A DNA stretch of 25,738 nt from Chytridium lagenaria (lineage: Eukaryota > Chytridiomycota > Chytridiomycetes > Chytridiales > Chytridiaceae): positions 1-25,738 of the forward strand of contig JAHLKC010000268.1 in the NCBI GenBank assembly GCA_025449115.1. Reading direction: 5' to 3'. The notes below the pieces were generated by a model. The model worked only from the letters and a program-made list of their open reading frames with translations. It was not told where the DNA came from and did not search any database. The position numbers and the translations under genes were made by a program. Numbering within the stretch: the first letter of the stretch is position 1; every line of letters starts with the position of its first letter. Positions 9,518 through 20,039 of the stretch are shown here, one piece after another.

Positions 9518-10730
9518 TTAATCGTCCTCGTCACGGATATCACCCTCAACCTTCTTCTCAATAATGGCTTTCGCGGCCATTCTCACAATCTAAAGAGAAT
9601 ACAAATAGCTTGGTCAGATAAAAGGAAAAAGTAAACGCTGAATGAGAAGAAAAGAGCTTACCAAAGAACCCCAGTAAAACTGCAACGAGCAAAGAATGAA
9701 CAAACATCCGAGACAGAAGTAGTGAAGGTCCCAACGGCCGTAAGGGATAAGACGACCGTCAGGGTGGTAAGCAAAGCGAGGGATGGACGCAATGACTTGA
9801 GGGTAGATGATATTCCGGGTAGTGATAAACACGACCGCAAACACGATAAAGAACATATCGGCGAACTTTCCACACATTAGAAACCACAAATACAACAAGT
9901 AGGTTACCTTCTGATTAGCGGTATATACAAACATCTTGGCAATCTCCATAAAAGGGTCCGACACATCATGGAGAAGCATGATGACGGATCCGATACGGTA
10001 GAACCCGAGAAGATAGGAAGCGGTAACGATGGTTAAGGTAAGGATGTGGTGGGTAAGCATTTGGTAAAAGTCCTTTTGCTTGGGGTCGGTGAAGATAGAG
10101 ATGAGCATGTATGCACCGCTACCAAAGGCAGCGTGGTAGTAAAACTTCATCTTATCGCTAAACACATTACGTCAGTACCTCCTCAAAACCGATAAATTGG
10201 GGAAAAGCCTAAATATACTAACGACATGGAATGCTCCTCGGGCCATCCCTTAAAGTACTCTTGAGTATCAAATATCCAAGGCTCATAAGCCAACACATAA
10301 GCCCCAATTATCGTCATGATAGCGTAATTTACAAACTTCCAAGTCGCCGTCGCAAACTTGATGGCATTCTTGGGCACCTTGTTTGATTTCGCAAGCAACG
10401 GTGTGATTTCTGCACTCGTTCCACTAGGGCTACGTTTGCGAAGGTTGTATTTTCGGGTTGGGGACGGGGGTCGGTCTTCAGAGACTTTCGGGGTGGGGTC
10501 TTTGGCGTATTTGATAGCAATGGGCTATGGAAGGTGAGCATGGAGGAGTCCAAGTTTGCGAAAATGACTCCACGGTTCAAGCTTACCTTGATTAAGGGCT
10601 TAAAGGCATTGTGTGCGAGCCCCCAGATCAGTGTCCATGCAACCAGATGGTATGCATCGAGAGGGAAGATCAAGTCCTTGTTGATAATCCCGTTGTCTCC
10701 AACCGTTGTATTTGGGAACGAAGCGTCCAT
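9518..10730 (-). CDS. Ceramide synthase, tandem copy 2 (TLC/Lag1 family), intact
   Basis: Acyl-CoA-dependent ER ceramide synthase. Exons on minus: 10730-10587, 10524-10223, 10157-9908, 9865-9662, 9589-9518; total 972 nt, 323 aa, all phases consistent. Order: luminal start (DKDLIFPLDAYH-type region, INKDLIFPLDAYHLVAWTL), basic linker, ATWKFVNYAIM helix, YFKGWPEEHSM, then the Lag1 motif MLTHHILTLTIVTASYLLG with the catalytic His pair at residues 185-186 and LHDVSDPFMEIAKMFVYTAN. Exon 4 supplies FADMFFIVFAVVFITTRN and the last helix up to LQFYWGSL. The tail is EGDIRDEDD. Four intron positions and phases and the 250-nt length of exon 3 are shared with copy 1, showing tandem duplication. The ATG follows a long (CA)n tract on this strand; this start is the only one giving the family N-terminus. 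Confidence 0.97.
9866..9907 (-). other. 42-nt in-frame, stop-free intron of ceramide synthase copy 2
   Basis: GTAACC...TCTAAT...AAAG between ANQK and FADMFF. Copy 1 has a 66-nt intron at the identical phase-0 position (NQR / MADLFF). Read through, it adds 14 mostly hydrophobic residues, so an automatic gene finder would keep it as coding. The TCTAAT branch-like element sits near the 3' end. Confidence 0.8.
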
Positions 10731-10732
10731 GT

Positions 10733-10765
10733 GTGTGTTGTGTGTGTGTGTGTGTGTGTGTGTGC
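10733..10765. repeat. (TG)n dinucleotide repeat, (CA)n on minus
   Basis: About 30 bases of nearly pure TG directly upstream of the copy 2 start codon, so it would lie in that gene's 5' leader as CACACA. Confidence 0.9.
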
Positions 10766-10894
10766 GGGTGGATAAGTGCTGCTGGTGGTGTTTAGTGGGA
10801 GTGAGAGTAAAGTCTCTAGACAGGAGTTTGAAAAAAAGAAAGTGAGGCTAAAAACGGAGGGGCAGATGGGCATGTCCAGTCCAAGCAGGTTTTT

Positions 10895-10906
10895 CTTTTA
10901 TAAAAT
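10895..10906 (-). promoter_or_regulatory. Possible TATA element
   Basis: CTTTTATAAAAT reads TATAAAAG on the minus strand, about 165 bp upstream of the copy 2 ATG, and TATAAAAT on the plus strand. Placement suits a minus-strand promoter, but this is motif matching only. Confidence 0.3.
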
Positions 10907-11557
10907 CCGAAAGGGTCTATAAACAGCACCCGTGTTCAAGAATAGCCGTAGTAAGCCGTCTGCACACCCTCCTCCATCCCTTTCCCCAATCACGTCTGAA
11001 ATACGCTACAGGTTAAAAATAGAATCACGCACTACTCACTGCTGTGGTGGTGATTACTGGTGTTGGTGGTGGTGGCTCGCCTTTTGCAGGAAAAGTTTTG
11101 GTTTGGTGGCGTTCGGCGGCTTTAACCTGGATGGAGGCAGATGATGGCATCACCCAGAATTAGATTCGGAATTGAGTTCTGGTCTCACGGTTGCTCACTC
11201 AAACCCTTTACTCATAGTTTACCTCGACATCTATAGTCCAGTTGGAACTAGCGTGTGTGTACACACTGCACACCACCTTCTTTAAGAAAGATGATGTATA
11301 TAGTCGACAGACATCACCTCAGTAAAACATGTTTCTACTCTCTTTTTGATCTTTTCTCGAAATCTACTTTTGATATTTGCTTGTCCGTCATGCTGTACGC
11401 ACAAACCGGGATCCAGCGATACCCTCTCTGTTGTGATCTTGTGTAACCAATTGTGGAAAACCTTGACGGCTGCTGCAATAATCCAAGGTTGGGCATCCTC
11501 ACCGCCGAGCATCCAGAAAAAGAAGAGCATCTCTCATCGGCTCTTTATCTGTGAATA

Positions 11558-12396
11558 ATGGGAAACGAACACTCAAAGTCTTCGGGTGGTGGGCATGTTC
11601 TGGGTGGAGGAGCAAGCAGCAGTAATCCGAGGACTTCAACGTCCAACAAAGGATCAAACTCTTCATTGGACATTCCTGTAAGTGTAATGACAGTATATTT
11701 TTGTTGTTGTTCTTTCTTCAGTTACCTTTGCCTTGAGATGTATCTTGTTATCCCGCACGAGGCTGTCGTCTTTTGTATTTTACCCTGTTGGATTCATTGC
11801 TGACCCTCACATACCGGCACATCATTGATGACTTTTTGACAGCAGAATAGACGCTCTTCTCTCCCTCCCAGCACCAAACCAAAAATATTCTCAAAACCAG
11901 CCGCAATCCCTGCAAATGGAGAAGGTGATAGAGAAGCTCGTCTTGCAGCGATTGAGGCACGGATGGGGGTAAGTAATTCACTATCCTTTCATCTTCTTTT
12001 CCTTTTGCTATCGTGTCTTGGCGCACCTTCTACTTTTTCCATTGTGCCTTTAATCGCCATTGGTTTTTTATTTTCGCCTTTTGTTTCTTTACTCTTTGAT
12101 TTTCGCGGCGTATATTTTTAAGATAGTTTAATGATATTTATGTAATTTTCGGCTTCTTTGTGATGTATGATTTTACTTTACATTTTAAAAAATAGTCAAG
12201 TAGATGGCTATTTTATCACATATCTAAGCATGCTGTGAACGACTCACCTCATTCCATAACAGGCAGCAGAAAAGCGAGGTGTACAGAAGGGCGGGGTAAA
12301 CTGGCAAAGAAGCTGGAGGAGACCAAGAGCGGTGCACAGGGACCATCAGCAGAAGATAACCGGAACGAAGTAGCGGAAATGTGGAAGAGTGGATAA
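11558..12396 (+). CDS. Small SVIP-like, predicted N-myristoylated protein
   Basis: Starts MGNEHSKSSGG: Gly2, Asn3 and Ser6 fit the N-myristoylation consensus, so membrane anchoring is likely. Exons: 11558-11677, 11843-11968, 12263-12396. Exon 1 is Gly/Ser-rich. Exon 2 ends DREARLAAIEARMG and exon 3 begins AAEKRGVQKGG. The pattern R-x2-RLA...AR...AA..RG(V/I) is like SVIP, the small VCP/p97-interacting adaptor of ERAD, although spacing does not match the VIM consensus exactly. A frame break at GGGG (12293-12296) separates this from KLAKKLEETKSGAQG and the end AEMWKSG. Exon 3 is 134 nt where 135 would be expected. Read literally, the protein stops at 12373; with the base it is about 126 aa. The exon 2 acceptor is a CAGCAG tandem. 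Membership is an inference from short motifs. Confidence 0.6.
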
Positions 12397-13425
12397 TATG
12401 CTGCCTTTATACATCGTTTTTACCTTCTTACCACAACCCGCGTTAGCCCTCGGTCTCTGCAAGTCAGCCAGGCCTGATCTTGTTATCAATTTGCGTCATG
12501 TACCTTTTATGTTGGACGTTTACTGGTTCAGAATTGTATTATGAAAAAAAGAACCTCTTCTAACTGTATTTTTGCTTATAAACAGCCTTTAAAAAATCAG
12601 TATTTTTCTTTGTTCTCCATTTTCATCTGTAAAATGAGAGTAAGATTTAATCGCCACGAGGGGAGGTGTATCCTTGCTACTGTTGTTACGACTCTTTGAT
12701 TTATCATTGCTTTACTTTTGTTTTATTTTAACAACTGCCAACGTTACCAGGCTGACAGCTGGGATAACTGTCTTTTTAATTCCTGTAATTTTTTAAGCAA
12801 GGGTTTCTGTGTATTTTCCGTTCGTTTCATGTCACTTACAGATGCCCTCATCAATAAGAGACCCAACGCCGTACAACAACCTCGCTGTAAAATATTAGTG
12901 TCACTCTGGGGAGGGCCAACTTTTATCCCCAAAGAACGGGTGAAATTCCTGTCAGCCAATCAGATAATTTTATACATAAATTTTTCACTAATATTCCAAA
13001 TACCTCTGAAGAGGTGCGCATCCCCGACAAACTCACCACTCCCAACCCCAAACCCATCAACCTCAACATCACCATCACTGGCCAACGGCATCGAGGGATG
13101 ACGCTACGACAGTACATCAAAAGAGAGCGCATCTTCAGCCATCAAATTTACATTGGCGATATCCTCTCATTAACCATAGGAGTCTTTTGCTCCCTCCACT
13201 GCTTCGCCTCCTTTCAGTCCGAGACTTGTCCGTCTTTCTCTTGCTCTACCTCTTGACATCATTCTCTGAGCACCACCCGCACCCCAGTGCACATCCAACG
13301 GCATCGGACGAATTTGTGAATAGCTCTACAGCCATCCGTGTTCATATCAAACTCAGCCTTCCTCTACTGAAAGTCTGGAGCAAGCTTTTATCAGCGGATG
13401 CACTGTGCATCGATAAGCTCATAGC
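12397..13425. other. Intergenic, AT-rich then proline/serine-coding-like
   Basis: 12397-12990 is AT-rich with nothing supported. 13000-13300 has compositionally exon-like DNA (short ORFs at 13014-13256 and the end of 12718-13101) that could be an upstream exon or 5' leader of the transcription factor, but no splice model or motif decides it. Confidence 0.4.
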
Positions 13426-16400
13426 ATGCCCGACCAGTATCCATCTGGTCCACCCACAGATAGAATGCATTACGATAGCCAACGTTTCATGCGCCATCAG
13501 CACCATCAACATCAATACCATCGGCTACATCAGTGGGTTTGCAGCGTCTCACTTTCATCCATTACCGCAAAGTCAAGGACTGTCACAGGATTCTATGGCG
13601 TGGGGTTCGGGGGATGCGATGAATGCGTCAACTTCTTCGTCTTCCTCTGTTATCCCGCAGAAACGGACGAGGAGTACTAGGGCGTGTGATAGTTAAGACT
13701 GTTCTTTTCATATTTAGAAGTTGGGCTTTCTCACTCCAATCTGTGGTGGAATACTAAAGCTCATATTTTGTTCATGTAGAATGTCGACGAAAGAGAACAA
13801 AGTGCTCTGGAGGGAATCCTTGTGAGGGATGTCAGGCGTTTGGATTCGTATGCAGTGAGTTTTGGGCATTTTCCGTCATGTTTTTAATGTTGGCATCAAA
13901 AGCCCATCTAATATCGATGCAGCATACACAACACCCCAAAAGAAGCGTGGACCACCGCGAAGAGGAGAGCTTCGAAACAAGTAACGATGCAAGAACGGTG
14001 AGCACTTTTGACGACGATGTGTTAGATATCAATTACTGATCAACACTGTTCGATTAGATTGAAAACCGTTGAGGCTTTGCTTACAGGGCTGATGCATCAA
14101 GGAGTGAATGTGAATACGTCGGCGCTTCTTGGTTCTAGTCTAAAAGCGGAACTGTCAATGTCTCCGGATATGGAGGATGAAGATGGATCGGAGGGATCGG
14201 AAGAGGATGACGAGGAGCAAACTCATCAGCCTGTCATGTCACGTCAACCGCCCGTAAGATCAAAGTCGGGGATAATAGTCTTGCTTTGGTGAGAGGTTCA
14301 CGGGGGCAGGCAGCAGGCGGAACGGTCAGCCTCAACAACACAGGGAGATGGGAGACCTCAGGAATCAGTCGCGACGTCCAATGGAAACTTTTTCTTGGAG
14401 GAAGAATCGTTTTCGGGATTCAGAGGGATTGCGCTATCGCTTCAGCGGAAACTCCGACATAATGTCCATCGACCACCTCACCGAAATGGAGGTGGGAACG
14501 GGGGAAGTTCTGATGATGATGGCCGAAATGTTCCTGGAAGCAATCATTGAAAGAGATTGGGGATGATGCAGACGTGGAAGACGCATTACTTCTGCGGATG
14601 ATCCTGACAGCGTCCTTGCGCATCGCATGACCAACGATAACGGCGAGATTACCATCATCGAAGACCTTTCCTCTGACACTATCCTCTTTTACGGTCGAAC
14701 GTCCACCACCACTTCTGCAGCGTGGCGTCAATCTCCACGATTCGCAAAGGGCATCATGAGCATCTCCCTCAGTTTCGAGGCTGCCGAAAAGGACGCCCCA
14801 ATGGTTGAACCTCCGCCATGTTCACCTGATCTCGTGCATCATCTCGTCAGTCTCTATTTTGAACACGTCCACCCTTATTTTCCAATGATCCAGAAGGCAG
14901 CGTTTTTGAGACAGTTGAAGGCGAGACGGACGGAACATTTCTCGTTCTTATTGAATAGTATGTGTGCGCTTGTGACGCAGCAGTGTAGAGAATTGATGGG
15001 GTGGGGGATTGCGAACCCGGCGGAGTTGCATAGTACTTTTTTTGAGAGGGCGAGGGTGTTGCTGGGTCGGCAGTTTGATTGGCCACATATTAATAACGTG
15101 CAGGCCATGTTGTTGTTGTGTATGGTGGGGCAGGGGACGAATATTAATGCGAGTAGTTACCATTATATTGGTGAGTTTTTTGACTTTATGGTTTGAACGG
15201 TACTTTTTTTTTTATCTTGCGATGGATGTTGATGATATTTTTTAGGGATTGCACATCGGCAGGCTGTGGAGTTGGGAATGCACCGGAATCTGGATAACTT
15301 GTCGCATCCACAGTTGGATACGACATTGAGGGAGACGATGCGGGTGACGTGGTTCTGTTTGTACATCCTAGATCGCTACACTAGTGTCGTCGAAGGAAGA
15401 CCAATGGCAATCAACGATGATGGTGAGCCCCCTCTTACCCATTCATGCTCTTTTCTCACCTTAATTTAGATTGGGACACGCCATTCCCGTCCGGTACAAG
15501 CCGCGACATTGTCAACCTCGCCTCCCACGTCAGCCTCTGCGAGATCCTTGGCCGTATCGCTAATTTCGTCAACCGACCTGGGCCACCCGGTCGTCCCCGC
15601 TGGCTCCGTCCACCCATTGAATCTCAACGCACACCTCTCACCCCTAAGAAACCATCTCCGACATTAACTCCATGCTCTCCATGTGGTTCAATTCCCTCCC
15701 CGATCACCTCTCTGCACTCCCTCCCCGCACCTCCCCATGGACGTTCCACCATCACCTTCATTCCATGTACCACACTGCCACCGTCCTCCTCCATCGCCTT
15801 GATGTCGGAAGATTCGATGATAGTTGCACACAATCCGCCGTTCAGATCTCGCATATCCTTTCCGCGTCGTTACCCTCCCCCCTCAAAGACCCTATCCCCG
15901 ATGATCAAGACAAGCAAGACTTTGTTTTCGTCATGCCATTGATTGTCTACTCGGCACTAACCTCCTCAACTCTTTTCCTCGATTCTATCCTCGCGAAAAG
16001 CGAACTGTCAGACCCAAAACCCTTGCTCCCCACCTCCCCAACGTCTCGCGTCACAGATGCTGACATGAAACGATCACTTGTTGCATTTGAGAAATTAAGG
16101 GATACGTCATTGTTTGCGAGCTATTATCGACAGCTTATTGTGGAGGTGTTGAGGAGTCATGGTGTGCATATTGTTGGCGTGCCAGAGTTGGATCCGATGG
16201 GGATGGCTGGGGAGGGGCAACATCCAACGGCGGCGGCGGATGCGACGGAGAACATACCTCCAAGGAATATTGCGAAACCGAAAGCGGCGGGGAGACGGAC
16301 AACGAAGAAAACGGGTGGACCGGTATCGTCTGAGCAGATGCCCATGAATCATGGTGTGTCTTCTGTTTACCCTCAACCTGCGTTCGATTTTTCCAATATG

Positions 16401-17100
16401 ACGAATTTACCGTACGCCAATCCACCCGCCACATACCCTCACAAACCTCTTTACCACCTCAAGATTCTCATGACCCTGCTCTTCATCTCCGTGCAGCCGC
16501 TAAAGCCGCCATTGCAGCCGCACAAGCCTCACAAGCAGCCGCGAATCTCCGTGCTGCGCGTCACGGGCTCACACAACTTTCTGGTATGGTCCCACTGGTG
16601 GATCCACCAGTACCCCCTCCGGTGTCCTTCTGGCGCCGCTGTGCCCGAGCCAGTCATTTCCGTATGGCCGCTATGGGCGCAGGAGCTGTGATGGGAGGTC
16701 CTGCCTCCCCTTTCCAATCCAACCCTTTTGCACCTCAAAGAAATTGGCAACATGAACCCATGTACCCCACCGCTCCTCCACCCCAAACCACCACCGCCAC
16801 CACCACCACCACAACGCAACCCCTCATCTCCCCTTCCTTCCGAACGCGCGGTCTCGCCAACATCTCCCCGACATCCGCCGCCTCGTTTGCTCAACATTTC
16901 GGCCCCGTCAACAAGTCTTCCCATCCGACGTCCTCGCCGCCCATCCGGACCCGACCGTTTTGTTGAGCCCTACGGGTGGGACCGCTGGGATGCAGCCGTT
17001 CTTTGGGGATTCGGTGTTTTCGGATCTGTTGAACCCGTTTGTGGATTATTCGATTTGGCAGGAGTTGGGGTATGTTATGGGGGGCCGGGTTTCCGGTTAG
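13426..17100 (+). CDS. Zn2Cys6 transcription factor with fungal_trans domain
   Basis: Nuclear DNA-binding regulator. The zinc cluster is assembled across an intron: KRTRSTRACD ends at 13691, and 13780 continues KCRRKRTKC...NPCEGCQAFGFVC, giving C-x2-C-x6-C-x5-C-x2-C-x6-C. Next come the linker TPQKKRGPPRRGE (13923-13980) and the dimerisation helix LKTVEALLTGLM (14058). An acidic/Ser region with unresolved frame spans 14250-14626. The fungal_trans domain runs from about 14850: SLYFEHVHPYFPMIQKAAF, FERARVLLGRQFDWPHIN, MVGQGTN, then MRVTWFCLYILDRYTSVVEG (intron 15171-15245; another 15423-15469). Frame shifts occur near 15590-15660, 16450 and 16903. An alanine-rich helix lies at 16500-16560 and the end is LLNPFVDYSIWQELGY. 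The start at 13426 (MPDQYPSGPPTDRMHYDSQR, His/Gln-rich) is uncertain because the frame changes before 13595. Confidence 0.92.
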
Positions 17101-17450
17101 GTCGCCTGGGATGGGGAGGGTCGGGCAGGGAGGGGGAAGGACGGGGAGGGTGGAGATACGGGGGAGGAAGGGGAGGAGGAAGGAGGTTGAGATTTTTTTT
17201 TGTTAGGTACACGCGTCAGTTGCTTGTTTTTTATTGTTGATATTACGTATGGTGTGCTTTCTTTGCCTCCCTTTTATTGGTGGTTTTGTTCCTTGTTTTG
17301 TCGTATAACCTGTATTTAGGAATATATTTGCTGCTGGCCTTTTTTGGGCTCATGAGTATGGAGTATGATGGTTGATATCTTTTTTCTTTTACTTCTGCCA
17401 GAACAGAGACTGAAACCAATAAAACGGAACAGGTCATTATTCTTTATATC
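17101..17450. other. Intergenic, convergent 3' ends
   Basis: G-rich then T-rich spacer between the transcription factor stop and the ankyrin gene stop. Nothing else supported. Confidence 0.6.
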
Positions 17451-19393
17451 CTAAAGACTTCTCAATATTTTTGAGATCTCCACGTATCCATTCTCCTCCG
17501 CCACCCTCACCATATTTTCAGCAACCAAGAAGAAATCCTAAGCCTTTTTGTTTCAATCAGCATCCTCACAATACCGATCGACCCCGCTTTAATTGCTGCC
17601 TCCATCGCAGCGTTGTTATTAGCAGACGGGTTCACGCCCTGACACGCAAGTATAAACTCCACAGCCTTTTCGTGGCCATCGATGCATATTTTAACCCCAA
17701 GACTGGACGTGGAGTTGATCCGTTCCCACAGTCATGGCGTCCAGCAAGAGTTTCATCACGCCGACGTGACCCTCTTTCGTGGCGTCGTAAAACGAGGCTT
17801 CAATGTCTTTCAAGGAGATGTTGGGATATCGATCGAGCAAAAGTTTCACGATTTCAACGTGTCCTTTGAGAGACGCTGCAAAAAGACCTTGTATAGGGTC
17901 GACTTGACTGTCAAGGAGAATCTCAACAACGTCCTGATGTCCTCCTTCTGCCGCCTTTCTAAGCGCCTGCTTGCTCACATTCACGCCGTGGATGAGGAAG
18001 AGTCGCAGAATCCCCGCATGTCCAATTCACAAGCTGCATTGACGGCATCCGATAATTCCAGGCAAAGTGCGGAGGAAGTACGTTGGGAGAGGTGCTGGCG
18101 TGTTTGGGAAAGATTTATGTCGGATAACCGCGTTTCTAACAACGTCAACATATGTTTCACGATCGGTTCGTGTCCGACTTTACAGGCTTGCGTTAAAATC
18201 GTCAGGTTGTAGCAGTCAGGGTTAAAGTAACATGAATTTAGGAGAAGCTCTACAATGTCCATGTGTTTGTGTTCTGCGGCGATTCGTAGAGCTTCGTCTG
18301 GGTCGATAATTAAAGGGCATGGGATGATGTTGCGGAGGAGAAGACAGCGAACAGCGTGGATTTGACCAAACATGGATGCGTTGGTGAGAGCGGGAAATAA
18401 GAGTTGACGGTGACGGTCTATGTTGGGGGTTATCGATGATTTGGAAAAGTCGATGCTGAAGTGCGTTGATAGAATATTGAAAAGGGATTCCATGAGTCCA
18501 CTTGTCCACTGACGGATGCGACCCTTATGCATTTATAAAACTGGGAACGAGGAACTCGTTCACGGAAGAGTTTCTAGATCCTTTGCATGTTCTTGTATCA
18601 TTATATCGGCAACGTGTTCAACAATGTCAGTGAACCCATGAGACGCCGCTAAACTCATCACACCCATTCGTAACTCACACTTCTGGTTTCCAGGTGCAGG
18701 CTTCCGACTGGACCTCCATCACCAGTTTCAGACACTCGAGAGACCGAAGCGCGTAGCGTAAAAGATGAGGGTGGAGAGGAAAGTAGGTTTTGAGGATTCG
18801 AGGAACTTGGAGACGCTGCCGTGGCGTTTTGGGAGATACACCAGAGGAGAGGAAGTGGCCGTCGAGAGTAACGTCTATGGGATGGGTTGTGAGGGCGTGG
18901 AGGATGCGGGTTGTGAGGGGGTTGGGAAAAGGTTGCGGACGCTGAGGCATGGAGTTTATGGATGTGAAGGTGGGATTGAGAAGTTTAAGCGTTGCTCTTG
19001 TGAAGCCGTGGTGAGTTAAGAGGGATGTCCAGTAGGGTTGTGGGAGATCCCACCATATTAACTGTGAAAGCGAGAGATGGACACCATCGTTTACTTTGCT
19101 ATCTGGTTGGGACATACAGTATCGGGCAAGGTTTTCTGTGCAAAGCGGTCATCTATGAACCATTGACAGCGGTTCCAGAGACCGCGGGAGAGGGTTGCTG
19201 TTTTGATGACGGTGTTGGGGGGGAGTTGGATGCAGACACTTCGAAGGAGTTCAACGGGTAGATTGAGCAGTGGATTATCGAGGTCCTGGATGATACCAGG
19301 AGGAGATGAAGGTTCTTGGGAGGAATTCCATAGTGTCGGGATCAGGAAAGCAGGGGCGGGGTTCGATGGGTTTGTCGAGTGTAGCGAGTCCAA
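17451..19393 (-). CDS. F-box-like and ankyrin-repeat protein
   Basis: Probable substrate adaptor of the F-box/ankyrin kind. The ATG at 19393 starts a protein with an F-box-like helix set at residues 41-80 (NPLLNLPVELLRSVCIQL...TLSRGLWNRC). A middle region of degenerate repeats follows (LIWWDLPQPYWTSLLTHHGF, CELRMGVMSLAASHGFTDIV). Clear ankyrin repeats come next: DEALRIAAEHKHMDIVELLL, ALRKAAEGGHQDVVEILLD, GLFAASLKGHVEIVKLLLD, IDGHEKAVEFILACQGVNP and VAEENGYVEISKIL, with a stop at 17453-17451. No intron is needed. The pieces lie in different frames, with breaks near 19130-19138, 18530-18680 (more than one), 18012-18015, about 17690 and about 17510. Most close by adding one base to a run; the one near 17690 would need two. 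Each piece begins where the last becomes implausible, so one roughly 640-aa protein is preferred to several small genes. Confidence 0.8.
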
Positions 19394-20039
19394 GAGCTTG
19401 ATTGGGAGTCACCAAAAAGTGTCTCAATGAATTTGTGAACGAAACGAGCATCGTCGTTTACACGCATATTTCATAGCACCTATTTTTCATTTCTTCATCT
19501 CTTCCTTTACCTGTGGTCGATTTGCGGTTAAAATTAGATTGAGTCTGCCTCAGACGCCGACACTCCTCTTGCGTGTTCGTTTATTGGTTCGCTTCCAGCC
19601 CTTTAAAACCAAATCATCGAAGAGTTGCAAAGATGGTTAAGCGAGAATAAAAATATTATTTGTATTGTACGGGGGGTAGGATAGAATGATGTGGTTTTGG
19701 TGGAATATTTGCCTTTGAACTGTTACGCGCACTCAACCGGAATCAAAAAATGATGATAAAATATCGACAATAGAAACAACCAAGAGTCTAAATCTCCACG
19801 AGCATAGCGAAATTTCCAACAAAAAGTAAAGCAAACTGGGGAAAGTCTTTCAAAATGAAAAAAAGGAGAATTTGGTGCTTTCCGAAGATATCAAAAGATT
19901 AAGCTAAGTGATCCAAATTGAACATCAATAAATAAAATGTAAAAGAAACCTATCGTTCTCATAATTTAAATAAACCTCCAAGACCCTCCAACCCATAACC
20001 ACTCTCATGAAAGAAACTAAAACGACATCTATGGATATT
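19394..20039. other. Intergenic, promoter side of the ankyrin gene
   Basis: AT-rich spacer between the ankyrin gene start and the SWIRM gene stop, both minus. No ORF, RNA or repeat supported. Confidence 0.6.

Larger units (their letters stand above)
10731..11557. promoter_or_regulatory. Divergent intergenic/promoter region
   Basis: About 830 bp between the starts of ceramide synthase copy 2 (-) and the SVIP-like gene (+). It contains the (TG)n tract, a TATA-like palindrome, and a GGT-rich stretch at about 11041-11076. ORFs here lack protein character. Confidence 0.5.

Noticed and set aside
8506..9561. 351-codon minus ORF across the ceramide synthase spacer
   Set aside because: It overlaps exon 1 of copy 1 and the last exon of copy 2 in other frames, has A/T-driven hydrophobic composition and no motif.
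13187..13696. ORF extending upstream of the zinc cluster (MLPPLLRLLSVRD...)
   Set aside because: Its last part is the real transcription factor exon, but the upstream part is hydrophobic and implausible; the alternative frame from 13426 looks more like a regulator N-terminus.
14420..15366. Several 66-103 codon minus ORFs
   Set aside because: Shadows of the fungal_trans domain on the plus strand.
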